Assembly: GCF_005116645.1 (NCBI RefSeq) | Contig: NZ_SWCM01000003.1 | Span: 248,001-312,000, forward strand | DNA length: 64,000 bases | Direction: 5' to 3' | From: Desulfopila sp. IMCC35006 | Lineage (GTDB): Bacteria > Desulfobacterota > Desulfobulbia > Desulfobulbales > Desulfocapsaceae | Shown here: positions 52,314 to 62,180 of the stretch, in pieces | Layout of the letters: each line of letters begins with the position of its first letter | Numbering within the stretch: the stretch's first letter is position 1 | Notes under the pieces: generated by a model | What the model was told of the DNA's origin: nothing | Seen by the model: only the letters and a program-made list of their open reading frames with translations | Databases searched by the model: none | Translations under genes and position numbers: made by a program

Positions 52314-54884
52314 ATGGCATCAACGGCAGAACGATCTTCTCTTATCCACCGGGCACTTCCGCTCATCACGCTGAGTCTTTTCACCCTGGCGCTGTGGGTG
52401 CTGCATGACGCCCTGCGCCAGTACAATTACCATCATATACTCGCTCAACTGCGGGTCATACCTTCCTCGCAGATATTTTCCGCTTTGGGTTTGACTGTAT
52501 TGAGCTATCTGGTGATGACCGTCTACGACCAGCTGGGGATCTGCTATGTGCAACACCCTCTGCACAAGGGCAAAGCAACAGTGGCAGCTTTTATCAGCTA
52601 CGCCTTCAGCAATAGCATCGGCTTGTTTCTTCTTACTGCCGGGTCGATCCGCTACCGGCTTTATTCGGCGTGGGGCCTGTCAACCGAAGAGATTGCCCGC
52701 CTGGTTTCCTTCACTACCCTGACCTTCTGGTTGGGCCTTGCCACCGTCGGCGGTATAGTTTTAATCGTTGCCCCTCTCGAAATGCCGGCTATTGGAGGAC
52801 TAACAGGGATATATTCCATCCGCCCGATTGGCCTGGGTTTACTCGCCCTGACGGCCGGCTATCTGCTTATCGTCCTGATACGAAGAAGACCCTTTCGCTT
52901 CTGGAACTGGGACATCCCGCTCCCTTCCATGCGTTTGGCCGGATCACAGTTACTAGTCGGTTCCCTGGACTGGACCCTTGCCGGGTATGTGCTGTTTACT
53001 CTGTTACCCGAGCAATCCAGCTTTTCTTTTTTTCAGTTTCTCAGCATCTATCTCCTGGCCCAGATGGTCGCCCTGATCAGCAACGTACCTGGTGGATTGG
53101 GCGTTTTTGAATCTATGATTCTCATCCTGGCACCAGAGATCCCGGCAGACGCGCTGCTCAGTTCCATGCTGATATATCGAGGTATCTACTATCTGCTGCC
53201 GCTTTCCCTTGCAGCCATCCTGCTCGGCGCCAATGAACTATTAGAAAAAAAACCCCTGGTTAAAAAAGCGATGCGCCATGCCGACCGCTGGTGGGGTATC
53301 ATGGTTCCACCGCTGCTGGCGGCCACTACCCTGGTAGGCGGAGCACTGCTCCTTTTTTCGGGGGCCACCCCGGCCGTTCCCGGTCGTTTACACTGGCTGG
53401 ATACGATCATCCCCCTGCCTTTAATTGAATTGTCCCACTTTCTCGGCAGCCTGGCCGGATGCTGCCTGCTGCTCCTGGCGCGGGGAATTCTTGGTCGCCT
53501 CGATGCGGCCTATGTTCTGACCGCCATTCTGCTCGGACTCGGCAGCCTGTTCTCACTGCTAAAAGGCGTCGATTATGAGGAATCGCTGCTGCTTGGCCTG
53601 ATCCTGGCCGCGTTGCTCCCCTGTCGCAAACACTTTTACCGACGGGCGTCGCTGTTTAGCGAACCCTTCAGCCCGGGATGGATTGTGACGGTCCTGCTGG
53701 TTTTGCTCAGTTCCTTCTGGCTGGGATTTTTCTCCTTCAAACACGTCGATTTTTCCTCTCAGCTCTGGTGGCAATTCACCCTGAAAGACGATGCCCCCAG
53801 GTTTCTCCGGGCGATGGTCGGCTCCACCGCACTGCTGTTGATTCTGGCTATGGCCCGGTTGCTCCGGCCTGCCGTCAAAGACCCCGGACAGCCGGGACCG
53901 GACGAACTGGACCAGGCCCAACTGATTATCAGGCAGGTTCCGGTCACTCTTCCCTATGTCGCCCTTCTCGGCGACAAGGCCCTGCTCTTTGATGATCAGC
54001 AAAAGGGTTTTGTCATGTACGGGGTCGAAGGCCGATCATGGGTCGCCCTGGGCGACCCGGTCGGCCCACGGGAGGTGGCCCGCAGCCTGGCCTGGAATTT
54101 CCGCGAACTTGTCCAGCGACATGGCGGACAGACCGTTTTTTATGAAGTCGGCACCGATATGCTCCATGTATATCTCGATATGGGGATGACTCTTTTTAAG
54201 CTCGGCGAGGCAGCAAGTGTCGAGCTGCCCAAATTTTCCCTGGAAGGGAAAAAACGCAGTGACCTGCGCTACAGTCATCGTCGTCTTGACAAGGAAGAAT
54301 GCAGTTTTGAAGTCATCCCCGTTTCCCTTGTCCCCGAACTTATGCCTGAATTGCAGAAGATTTCCAACGCCTGGCTGAAAGAAAAAAATACCCGTGAAAA
54401 AGGCTTTTCCCTGGGGAGGTTTGATGAAAGATACCTGAGGCATTTTCCTGTCGCCGTAGTGAAACAACGGGGACGGATTATTGCCTTTGCCAACCTGTGG
54501 ATGAGTGAGGACAAAAACGAACTGTCACTTGACCTGATGCGCTTTCTGCCCGAGGCCCCGCGCGGCGTTATGGATTATCTCTTCATCAGCCTGATGTTAT
54601 GGGGAAAAGATCAAGGTTTTCAGCACTTTGATCTGGGCATGGCCCCCCTCTCCGGCCTGGAGAACCGACCCTTTGCCCCGCTTTGGAACCGGATCGGCGC
54701 GGTAATCTTTCAGCAAGGGGAACATTTTTACAACTTCGAAGGATTGCGCGGCTATAAGCAGAAATTCGATCCGGTCTGGGAGCCCCGCTACATTGCCTGC
54801 CCCGGAGGTTTTACCCTGCCGCGCATCCTTCTCAATGTGGCCGCCTTGATAAGCGGCGGCATTAAAGGAATAGTCACCAAGTAA
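52314..54884 (+). CDS. mprF: Phosphatidylglycerol lysyltransferase / flippase MprF
   Basis: 856 residues from the ATG at 52314 (an upstream in-frame TTG at 52239 gives a Pro/Arg-rich extension and no ribosome site). The first about 520 residues have some 12-14 hydrophobic spans of the flippase domain, with NVPGGLGVFE near 260. The C-terminal part (about 545-840) is the DUF2156 synthase fold (GPREVARSLAWNFREL; EKNTREKGFSLGRFDERY; DLGMAPLSGLE). It adds an amino acid to phosphatidylglycerol and flips it outward, giving resistance to cationic peptides. It is 145 bp after the amidotransferase gene. Confidence 0.9.
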   Translation: MASTAERSSLIHRALPLITLSLFTLALWVLHDALRQYNYHHILAQLRVIPSSQIFSALGLTVLSYLVMTVYDQLGICYVQHPLHKGKATVAAFISYAFSNSIGLFLLTAGSIRYRLYSAWGLSTEEIARLVSFTTLTFWLGLATVGGIVLIVAPLEMPAIGGLTGIYSIRPIGLGLLALTAGYLLIVLIRRRPFRFWNWDIPLPSMRLAGSQLLVGSLDWTLAGYVLFTLLPEQSSFSFFQFLSIYLLAQMVALISNVPGGLGVFESMILILAPEIPADALLSSMLIYRGIYYLLPLSLAAILLGANELLEKKPLVKKAMRHADRWWGIMVPPLLAATTLVGGALLLFSGATPAVPGRLHWLDTIIPLPLIELSHFLGSLAGCCLLLLARGILGRLDAAYVLTAILLGLGSLFSLLKGVDYEESLLLGLILAALLPCRKHFYRRASLFSEPFSPGWIVTVLLVLLSSFWLGFFSFKHVDFSSQLWWQFTLKDDAPRFLRAMVGSTALLLILAMARLLRPAVKDPGQPGPDELDQAQLIIRQVPVTLPYVALLGDKALLFDDQQKGFVMYGVEGRSWVALGDPVGPREVARSLAWNFRELVQRHGGQTVFYEVGTDMLHVYLDMGMTLFKLGEAASVELPKFSLEGKKRSDLRYSHRRLDKEECSFEVIPVSLVPELMPELQKISNAWLKEKNTREKGFSLGRFDERYLRHFPVAVVKQRGRIIAFANLWMSEDKNELSLDLMRFLPEAPRGVMDYLFISLMLWGKDQGFQHFDLGMAPLSGLENRPFAPLWNRIGAVIFQQGEHFYNFEGLRGYKQKFDPVWEPRYIACPGGFTLPRILLNVAALISGGIKGIVTK

Positions 54885-54933
54885 CACCGGGAAACAAATG
54901 AGAAATCTTTGATTGAATACAGGAAGGTGTCAA

Positions 54934-55638
54934 ATGAATAAAAAACCCCTGAAAATCAAGCCCACCTGCCAGATCTGCGGCTGCGATCAACGGCGCGAAC
55001 TCTACCATGCCTCTTTGGTCAGGCCCGTTCTCGCCGACTTGATCCACAACGAACATGGCAGTTTTGTAGAGGATGGCTGGATCTGCAACAAGGATATCCA
55101 GAAGTACCGGCACCAGTATGTCCAGCATCTTCTCCAGACAGAGAAAGGTGAAATCAGCTCCCTTGAGCAGGAAGTCATCGATAGCCTCAGGCAGCAGGAG
55201 ATCCTGGCGACCAACCCCGACACCGAGCTGTTCGCCGGGTTAACCTTCGGACAACGAATGGCCGACCAGTTTGCCCAGCTGGCCGGCAGCTGGGGCTTTA
55301 TCTTTACCTTTAGCGGGGTGCTGGTCATCTGGATTATCGTCAATACCATCAATGTATTCAAACAGCCCTTCGATCCGTACCCGTACATCCTCCTTAACCT
55401 GGTACTGTCCTGCATTGCTGCGCTGCAGGCGCCGATCATCATGATGAGTCAGGGGCGCCAGGAGGCCAGGGACCGACTGCATGCCCGACGGGACTATCAG
55501 GTCAATCTGAAGGCTGAGCTGGAAATTCGGCATCTGCACCAGAAAGTTGATCATCTGTTAATGCATCAATGGGAGCGTCTTGTCGAAATACAGGATATTC
55601 AGCTGGAGTTGATCAATGAAATCAAAAACAGAACATAG
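54934..55638 (+). CDS. DUF1003 membrane protein
   Basis: 234 residues. The N-terminal cytoplasmic part has CQICGCDQRRE and a further Cys (WICNKDIQKY), possibly metal-binding. Two adjacent membrane helices (about 112-131 and 145-165) end in the DUF1003 signature LSCIAALQAPIIMMSQGRQ. The C-terminus is coiled coil (NLKAELEIRHLHQKVDHLL). The ATG at 54934 follows AGGAAGG at proper spacing. Function of the family is unknown. It follows mprF by 49 bp and may share its transcript. Confidence 0.85.
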   Translation: MNKKPLKIKPTCQICGCDQRRELYHASLVRPVLADLIHNEHGSFVEDGWICNKDIQKYRHQYVQHLLQTEKGEISSLEQEVIDSLRQQEILATNPDTELFAGLTFGQRMADQFAQLAGSWGFIFTFSGVLVIWIIVNTINVFKQPFDPYPYILLNLVLSCIAALQAPIIMMSQGRQEARDRLHARRDYQVNLKAELEIRHLHQKVDHLLMHQWERLVEIQDIQLELINEIKNRT

Positions 55639-55868
55639 CAGAGGGGGCAGGTAAATGTTGTTTTGTCAATCCGGAAATGGATCATGCCCGCAGAACCTGT
55701 CAAATTGATTGACATCCATGTCGTGGCAATTATCATAGGTCAGATTCGAGAGTCAAGGGTTTGATAGAAAAAAGAGTACGGATCGCAGAGGAAACGTTTT
55801 ATCCGGCCTTCCTCTGGTGTGAGCTTTTATTAAAGCAGATCATGTTTTTTTACAGGAATTAAAAAACA

Positions 55869-56999
55869 ATGAAGAAAAAAATTTTTCTGACCATTCTCGG
55901 TCTCCTTCTTATTGTCGGCATTCTGGCTGGCATCAAGGCCCTGCAGATTCGGGCAATGATTGCTCAGGGTAAAAAATTCACTCCGCCGCCTGAAATAGTC
56001 ACCTCGGCAACTGTCACCGCCGACTTCTGGGAAACAATGCTTACCTCGGTCGGCTCACTCGACGCCGTGCAGGGCGTGGTAGTAACCGCCGAAGAAACAG
56101 GCAAGGTGGTCGATATAGCTTTTGAAGCCGGTTCCCGCGTAGCAGCCGGCGACCTTCTGGTACAGCAGGACATATCGGTCGAAACAGCCCAGCTCCGATC
56201 TGCCGAATCCGCATCCGACCTCGCGCGAATCGAATTCAACCGATCCAGAAAACTGCTGGCGGACAAGGTTATTTCTCAGGCCGACTTTGATAGCGCCCAG
56301 GCCCAACTGACCCAGACTACCGCCCAGGCAGACAATTTTCGCGCAGTCATTGCCAAAAAAACCATCCGAGCCCCATTTTCCGGTCGACTGGGCATTCGTC
56401 AGGTGAATCTGGGCCAGGTCATCAGGGAGGGCGATGCCATCGTCAATCTGCAGTCCATGCAGCCACTTTTCGTCAATTTTCTTCTGCCGCAACAGCAGCT
56501 GGCCCAGGTTCACCCAGGACTCACCGTCCGGGTAAGCTCGGACGCCCTGCCGGGCAAGATCGTCACCTGCCCGATAACCGCCATCAGTCCGGAAGTAGAC
56601 GCCGCCACCCGCAATTTTCGGGTGCAGGCAACGCTGGCGAATGAAGAGGAACAGTTTCGTGCCGGCATGTACGTGAATGTGACTGTCGTCCTCCCGGCAA
56701 AAGAAAAGGTGCTGATTATTCCGGCCACGGCTGTTCTGTATGCCCCATACAGTGACTCGGTGTTCGTGATCGAAGACCAAAAGGGTGAAGCCGGCGCCCC
56801 TGGCGGTAAAACCATCCGCCAGCAGTTCGTTCGTCTCGGCGAAAAGCGCGGCGATTTTGTCGTCGTGACCTCAGGCCTGAAAGGCAACGAAGAGGTGGTA
56901 AGCACCGGCGCGTTTAAACTGCGCAACGGCCAGGCGGTCAAGGTGGATAATAAACTACAGCCCGAATTTAAGGTGTCACCCCACCCGGCGGAAAGCTGA
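55869..56999 (+). CDS. RND efflux periplasmic adaptor (membrane fusion protein)
   Basis: 376 residues with one N-terminal membrane anchor (about 7-26). The lipoyl halves (EETGKVVDIAFEAGSRVAAGDLL and APFSGRLGIRQVNLGQV), a helical hairpin (ETAQLRSAESASDLARIEF) and beta-barrel/proximal domains with PATAVLYAP are clear. It joins the RND permease to an outer-membrane channel, which is not encoded here. It is followed 57 bp later by the permease gene. Confidence 0.92.
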   Translation: MKKKIFLTILGLLLIVGILAGIKALQIRAMIAQGKKFTPPPEIVTSATVTADFWETMLTSVGSLDAVQGVVVTAEETGKVVDIAFEAGSRVAAGDLLVQQDISVETAQLRSAESASDLARIEFNRSRKLLADKVISQADFDSAQAQLTQTTAQADNFRAVIAKKTIRAPFSGRLGIRQVNLGQVIREGDAIVNLQSMQPLFVNFLLPQQQLAQVHPGLTVRVSSDALPGKIVTCPITAISPEVDAATRNFRVQATLANEEEQFRAGMYVNVTVVLPAKEKVLIIPATAVLYAPYSDSVFVIEDQKGEAGAPGGKTIRQQFVRLGEKRGDFVVVTSGLKGNEEVVSTGAFKLRNGQAVKVDNKLQPEFKVSPHPAES

Positions 57000-57056
57000 C
57001 AGATGCAGCTTTTTCCTTAACCTGCTTGCAATGAGACTTTTACGAGTTTATCACTT

Positions 57057-60000
57057 ATGAAATTCACTGATATTTTCATCCGTCGCCCGGTACTTGCTCT
57101 GGTGATCAGCTTTCTCATCATTATCGCCGGCCTGCAGGCTATCCGCTCCCTGAACGTCCGCCAATACCCGCGCAGCGATAACGCCGTGGTCACTGTTACC
57201 ACGGTCTATGTCGGTGCCAGCGCCGACCTGGTGCGCGGCTTCATTACCACCCCGATGGAACGCGCGATTGCCGCCGCCGATGGTATAGATTACCTGGAGT
57301 CGCAAAGCACCCAGGGCCTGTCCACCATCAATGCCCGCTTGAAGATCAATTACGACCCGATCAAGGCCCTGTCGGAGATCAGTTCCAAAGTAGACCAGGT
57401 GCGCGGCGACCTGCCGCCGGAAGCCGAGGTACCGATCATCAACGTCGAATCGGCCGACAGCCAGTTTGCCTCCGCCTATCTGAGCTTCACCTCGGATATA
57501 TTGCAGCAGAACGAGATCACCGATTACCTGGTGCGTATCGTCCAACCCCGGCTTTCCGCGCTGAGCGGCGTACAACGGGCCGATATTCTCGGCGCCCGCA
57601 CCTTTGCCATGCGTATCTGGCTCAAGCCCGACCGCATGGCCGCCTTCAATATCAGCCCAAGCCAGGTGCGTCAGGCCCTGGCGGCCAATAACTTTCTGGC
57701 CGCCGTGGGCAACACCAAGGGGTCGCTCATCCAGGTCAACCTGACCGCCAATACCGATCTCCGTTCAGTGAAAGAATTTAAACGGTTGGTGATCCGTGAG
57801 GAAAATGGCGCTATCGTCCGCATTGAGGATATCGGCGAAGTGGTACTCGGAGCTGAAAGTTACGATGCGGAGGTGCGCTTTTCCGGCCAGACAGCTGTGT
57901 TTATGGGAATCTGGCCCCTGCCGAACGCCAATTCCCTGGATGTTATCAAAGGGGTGCGAATAGAGCTGGATGCCATTACAAAACAGCTGCCCACCGGACT
58001 TGAGGGTCGCCTCGCCTACGATGGCACCGCCTATATCGACAATGCTATTCACGAGGTGATCAAGACGCTCAGCGAGACCCTGCTCATCGTCATTATCATT
58101 ATTTTCCTTTTTCTGGGGTCGATGCGGGCGGCAATAATTCCCGTGGTGGTCATCCCCATGTCACTGATCGGGGCTGTTTTTCTCATGCAGGCCTTCGGCT
58201 TCACCATCAACCTGCTCACCTTGCTGGCAATCGTCCTCTCGGTCGGTCTGGTGGTGGACGATGCCATCGTCGTGGTCGAAAACGTCGAACGTCACTTAAG
58301 CCAGGGTCAGACCCCAATGCAGGCCGCTATTTTTGGTGCCCGAGAACTGTTGCGTCCGCTGATTTCGATGACAATTACCCTGGCGGCTGTCTATGCCCCT
58401 ATCGGCCTGCAGGGCGGTCTGACCGGTTCGCTGTTTCGGGAATTTGCCTTCACCCTCGCCGGTGCCGTCGTTATCTCCGGCATCGTCGCCCTCACCTTGT
58501 CCCCGATGATGGCTTCACAACTCTTACAGCCAGGCATGACCGAACATGGCTTTGCCGGCAAGATTGAACGTGATTTTAAAAAGATCCGCAATTTTTACGG
58601 TCGATTGCTGGACAAAACGCTTAATGCCCGGCCAGCGGTGTATATGGTCTGGCTCCTGTTGAGCGCGTTGTCCATCCCCATGTTTACCATGTCGGCCAAA
58701 GAGCTGGCCCCGGCCGAAGACCAGGGCGTCATTTTTGGTATTCTGGATGCATCTGCCAACTCCACCCTCGACCAGACGAGCCTCTACGCTGCTGCCGTCA
58801 GCGATGCCTTTCTGAGCGTACCGGAGACCCAATTTGTCTTTCAAGTCACCATGCCTTCGTCCGGCTTTTCCGGCATGGTCGTCAAACCATGGGAGGAGCG
58901 TGAACGCACTATTTTTGAGATTATGCCGGAAGTACAGCAAAAACTGCACGGCATCACCGGCATCCGCATGTTCCCGGTAACCCCGCCTGCGCTTCCCGGC
59001 GGCGGACAATTTCCAGTGGAATTTATTCTGGCCTCTACGGCCGAGCCGGCGCAGATTCTTAATTTTGCCAACCAGATCCAGCTCGCCGCCATGAAAAGCG
59101 GCATGTTTGCCTTTCCGCCCTTGATCGATCTCAAGATCGATCAACCCCAGTCCGAACTGGTTATCGACCGGGACAAGGTGGCCGATCTGGGCCTGAATCT
59201 TCAGCAGGTGGGTGCCGACCTGACAGCCATGGTCGGCGGTAATTTTGTCAATCGCTTCAATATCAGCGGCCGCAGCTACAAAGTGATCCCCCAGATTCAG
59301 AGGGTGGATCGGCTCAACCCGAATCAACTGAAAGACATCTATGTCACCGACAGTAATGGAAAATTAATCCCACTCAGTACCATTGCCACCATAAAGGACA
59401 GCACTGTACCGCGCTCGCTTAACCGTTTTCAGCAGCTCAATGCGGTCAAAATCAGTGGCGTGGCTGTTCGTCCGCTGGAGGAGGCCTTGAAATTTCTGGA
59501 AGACAAGGCGGCCGAGATCTTACCACAGGGGTACGTACTTGATTACACAGGCGAATCACGTCAGCTGCGAACAGAGGGCAATAAATTTATCCAGGCTTTC
59601 GGCCTGGCGGTAATTTTGATTTTTCTGGTCTTGGCCGCCCAGTTCAACAGCTTCCGCGATCCCTTTGTTATTCTGGGCGGATCGGTGCCCCTGGCCATGT
59701 TTGGCGCCTTGGTCTTCACCTTTCTGAAAATGCCTGATCCCAGCGTTGCCTTCTGGACGCATGGCTGGACCACAACCATGAATATTTATTCCCAGGTTGG
59801 ACTGATCACCCTGGTCGGTCTGGTTTCCAAAAACGGGATTCTCATCGTCGAATTTGCCAATAAACTGCAGATACAGGGACACAGTAAACGCCAGGCTGTG
59901 CACGAAGCGGCGATTACCCGCCTGCGCCCTATCATGATGACTACCGGGGCCACTATCGCCGGACACTTTCCCCTGACGCTGGTTACCGGGGCCGGGGCGG

Positions 60001-60179
60001 CTGCCCGAAACTCGATCGGTCTGGTGCTGGTTGGCGGTATGGCCGTCGGCACGATGTTTACCCTGTTTATCATCCCTTCCATCTATATGCTGATAGCCAA
60101 AGATCATGCCAAGGACAGGGGGGATCAGGAACAGGCGTTCAGTGAGAATGAACCTGAAAGTATCGAGGCGGCACAATAG
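57057..60179 (+). CDS. RND multidrug efflux permease (AcrB/MexB-type)
   Basis: 1040 residues, normal for hydrophobe/amphiphile efflux RND pumps. The N-terminus is FIRRPVLALVISFLIIIAG, the porter domains contain TTPMERAIAAADGIDYLES, and membrane helix 4 carries the proton-relay Asp pair in GLVVDDAIVVVENVERH (near 398-404). A second copy of the repeat is near 870-1000 (GLVSKNGILIVEFANKLQ, with Lys). It exports drugs or lipid-like compounds using proton motive force. Confidence 0.94.
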   Translation: MKFTDIFIRRPVLALVISFLIIIAGLQAIRSLNVRQYPRSDNAVVTVTTVYVGASADLVRGFITTPMERAIAAADGIDYLESQSTQGLSTINARLKINYDPIKALSEISSKVDQVRGDLPPEAEVPIINVESADSQFASAYLSFTSDILQQNEITDYLVRIVQPRLSALSGVQRADILGARTFAMRIWLKPDRMAAFNISPSQVRQALAANNFLAAVGNTKGSLIQVNLTANTDLRSVKEFKRLVIREENGAIVRIEDIGEVVLGAESYDAEVRFSGQTAVFMGIWPLPNANSLDVIKGVRIELDAITKQLPTGLEGRLAYDGTAYIDNAIHEVIKTLSETLLIVIIIIFLFLGSMRAAIIPVVVIPMSLIGAVFLMQAFGFTINLLTLLAIVLSVGLVVDDAIVVVENVERHLSQGQTPMQAAIFGARELLRPLISMTITLAAVYAPIGLQGGLTGSLFREFAFTLAGAVVISGIVALTLSPMMASQLLQPGMTEHGFAGKIERDFKKIRNFYGRLLDKTLNARPAVYMVWLLLSALSIPMFTMSAKELAPAEDQGVIFGILDASANSTLDQTSLYAAAVSDAFLSVPETQFVFQVTMPSSGFSGMVVKPWEERERTIFEIMPEVQQKLHGITGIRMFPVTPPALPGGGQFPVEFILASTAEPAQILNFANQIQLAAMKSGMFAFPPLIDLKIDQPQSELVIDRDKVADLGLNLQQVGADLTAMVGGNFVNRFNISGRSYKVIPQIQRVDRLNPNQLKDIYVTDSNGKLIPLSTIATIKDSTVPRSLNRFQQLNAVKISGVAVRPLEEALKFLEDKAAEILPQGYVLDYTGESRQLRTEGNKFIQAFGLAVILIFLVLAAQFNSFRDPFVILGGSVPLAMFGALVFTFLKMPDPSVAFWTHGWTTTMNIYSQVGLITLVGLVSKNGILIVEFANKLQIQGHSKRQAVHEAAITRLRPIMMTTGATIAGHFPLTLVTGAGAAARNSIGLVLVGGMAVGTMFTLFIIPSIYMLIAKDHAKDRGDQEQAFSENEPESIEAAQ

Positions 60180-60237
60180 GGGGGAAGGACGACCGGAGGA
60201 CAGATCACGACGTAACCGACATGCGGCCCTGGCAGGA

Positions 60238-60378
60238 ACAATTCAAACACCAGCTCTGCCTGACGCTCTTACTGGTTTTTTGAATCGTGTTCTGGCCAGA
60301 GCAAAAGCAAAACAGACCCAGGTCGCCATTTGTTATATCGACCTGGATCATTTTAAACAGTCATGCGCTCTTTACGGG
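60238..60378 (+). pseudogene. GGDEF domain remnant
   Basis: About 47 codons in one frame read PDALTGFLNRVLARAKAKQTQ, then VAICYIDLDHFKQ, the start of a diguanylate cyclase domain (D.LTG..NR and IDLDHFK). The catalytic GGDEF loop and everything after are missing, because the sequence ends about 50 bp before the CBS-pair gene on the other strand. It has no clear start of its own. A truncated, non-functional relic. Confidence 0.65.
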
Positions 60379-60400
60379 TGCATGACGCCTACCATATCAC

Positions 60401-60850
60401 CTAGGGAATTAACGTTTTTATAATATCCCTTTTGCCGATCACGCCCACCAGTGTGTCACCGCGCATTACCGGCAGGGTATGGACGTCTTTTTCCGACATC
60501 AGGGTTGCTATTTCATCGATAAGCGTTTCTTCGACCACCGTACGTGGGTTTTTGCTATAGATATCGCCAACTGTCGCCCCGGCGATTTTCTTCATTTCTT
60601 TTTCCATCTTGTCCGGATTTTCGAGGTAGAAGACAGAATCGAGGATGGTTATAACGGTGGGAATATGAAGCTTTTTCTTCTGGTCGATCAGGTCGTTTAC
60701 CGTCACCACGCCAAGAAGAGTACCGGATGCGTCAAGGACGGGAACACCACCGATATTCTTTGAGGCGAGAAGCTGCGCCAGTTCGATTACTGTTGTTTCA
60801 GGTGTAACAGTGATAACATCTTTCGTCATAATTTCCGCAGCTTTTTGCAT
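60401..60850 (-). CDS. CBS-domain pair protein
   Basis: 149 residues made of two CBS repeats: IMTKDVITVTPETTVIELAQ with GGVPVLDASGTLLGVVTVND, and IYSKNPRTVVEETLIDEIA with HTLPVMRGDTLVGVIGKRDI. Free-standing pairs bind adenine nucleotides or SAM and regulate partner enzymes or transporters. No membrane or catalytic domain. A strong AGGGGGA ribosome site precedes the start. Partner unknown. Confidence 0.87.
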   Translation of the reverse strand: MQKAAEIMTKDVITVTPETTVIELAQLLASKNIGGVPVLDASGTLLGVVTVNDLIDQKKKLHIPTVITILDSVFYLENPDKMEKEMKKIAGATVGDIYSKNPRTVVEETLIDEIATLMSEKDVHTLPVMRGDTLVGVIGKRDIIKTLIP

Positions 60851-61029
60851 GCATTCCCCCTGTTGTCTTTCTTCATTGGTGGCATTGTGAAAACTACCCG
60901 AAGGGTCTCTTTTTTCTTCCGAGTTGTTGCCATTCTACCGATTTTTTATCTCTACAACTTAATCATTTACGGCTCGAGAGGAAACAGGGAAGATGGATCG
61001 TTCGTCAAAATAGCACCCCACCCGGTTCT

Positions 61030-61578
61030 TCAATCATCTTTTTGCATAGTGCCGGTTTCCTGTTCCAGACGAAAGGAGAAATTATTTTCCGGGCGGTCAT
61101 GCCAATAATGCCGTAATGTCTTTTCAATGACCGGGAACGCGATTGTGGACCAGGGGATTTCCTTTTCTTCGAACAGCCTGACCTCCATGCTTTCCCTGGT
61201 CGCATGAAACCGGGGAGCCTGAAGCCGGGCCAGGAACATGAGATAAACCTGGCCGATATGGACGATATCAAAGAGGCGATATGGCTGCAATGCAACGACT
61301 GACGCACCCGTTTCTTCTGCAGTCTCGCGTCTTGCCCCTGCTTCGGTTGTTTCATTGCATTCAAGATAGCCTGCCGGCAATGTCCAGAAACCCTTTCTCG
61401 GTTCAATATTTCTTTTGCAGAGAAGTATCCTGGTCTCCCATATGGGAATACACCCCACCACTATCTTGGGATTTTGGTAATGGATACGACCACAGGAAGT
61501 ACAGATCGAGCGAGGTCGGTTATCATCCTGCGGAATCAGTGAAACGACCGGCGCAGCACAATGTGAACAGAAATTCAT
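61030..61578 (-). CDS. NUDIX hydrolase with zinc ribbon (NADH pyrophosphatase-like)
   Basis: 182 residues. A zinc ribbon comes first (C4SHC ... CTSC), then the complete NUDIX box GYLECNETTEAGARRETAEETGA at about 71-93, with its Gly, Arg-Glu-x2-Glu-Glu and following residues. The domain order resembles NudC-like NADH pyrophosphatases and ADP-ribose hydrolases. The ATG at 61578 is chosen because CSHC is the family N-terminus, but I see no strong ribosome site; a longer GTG start at 61617 is possible. Confidence 0.8.
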   Translation of the reverse strand: MNFCSHCAAPVVSLIPQDDNRPRSICTSCGRIHYQNPKIVVGCIPIWETRILLCKRNIEPRKGFWTLPAGYLECNETTEAGARRETAEETGASVVALQPYRLFDIVHIGQVYLMFLARLQAPRFHATRESMEVRLFEEKEIPWSTIAFPVIEKTLRHYWHDRPENNFSFRLEQETGTMQKDD

Positions 61579-61886
61579 GGTATTGTAAATAGCTATGAGG
61601 TTTGCCGACTCCACCACAACAGATGCGGGCCAAATTCTCCTGAAAAATGCTCTTCCAGAGTACCCCTTGCAGAATGGTCAGGCAATGGTTTCTTGCAGGA
61701 TAGTCGTGCAGACTCTCTTTCCGGGGCGGTCCGAATTCTCACGACACCACTTGCAATCCTATTGTACATGTGATTGACTTCAATAAATTTTTGCGGGTAA
61801 TCCGGGCTGCAAGGCATCCTGACCAGTACCCCCGGGACCGATCCAGCACCAGGATGAACAAGCGATAGAAAGGAGACAGAAATCGT
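61579..61886. other. Divergent spacer between NUDIX gene and small membrane protein
   Basis: 308 bp. It carries the promoters of both divergent genes. Short open frames on both strands are not supported by ribosome sites or family patterns. Confidence 0.4.
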
Positions 61887-62063
61887 ATGGGAATTATCGT
61901 TGCCTACTCAATTTTGGCACTTATGTTTCTTGGCCTGTCATCTGGTGTATACAAACCAAAGAAATGGCATGACCTGACGGACAAACATGTCAAGATCCTC
62001 AGGATCGGCTGTTTTTTGGGTTTTCTGCTTATTGTCGCCAATCTTGCCGGCCACCTCATCTAA
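61887..62063 (+). CDS. Small two-helix membrane protein (58 residues)
   Basis: 58 residues from ATG 61887 to TAA 62063, with a strong AAAGGAGA ribosome site 10 nt upstream. A hydrophobic helix at about 3-20 (IIVAYSILALMFLGLSSG), a basic middle (KPKKWHDLTDKHVKIL) and a second helix at about 39-56 (RIGCFLGFLLIVANLAGH). The hairpin places both ends on the same side of the inner membrane. I recognise no family. It lies between the NUDIX gene and gamma-glutamyltransferase. Confidence 0.6.
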   Translation: MGIIVAYSILALMFLGLSSGVYKPKKWHDLTDKHVKILRIGCFLGFLLIVANLAGHLI

Positions 62064-62180
62064 GATGACAGGCAACTCTTAGCAGACCGACGAAGAAAAA
62101 ACCGGCAGGAACGAGGAACGGTACAAGGAGCTTGGCCGAGAACTGGTTCCCAGGGCGCTTACCCGTCGATCCGCCGCTTA

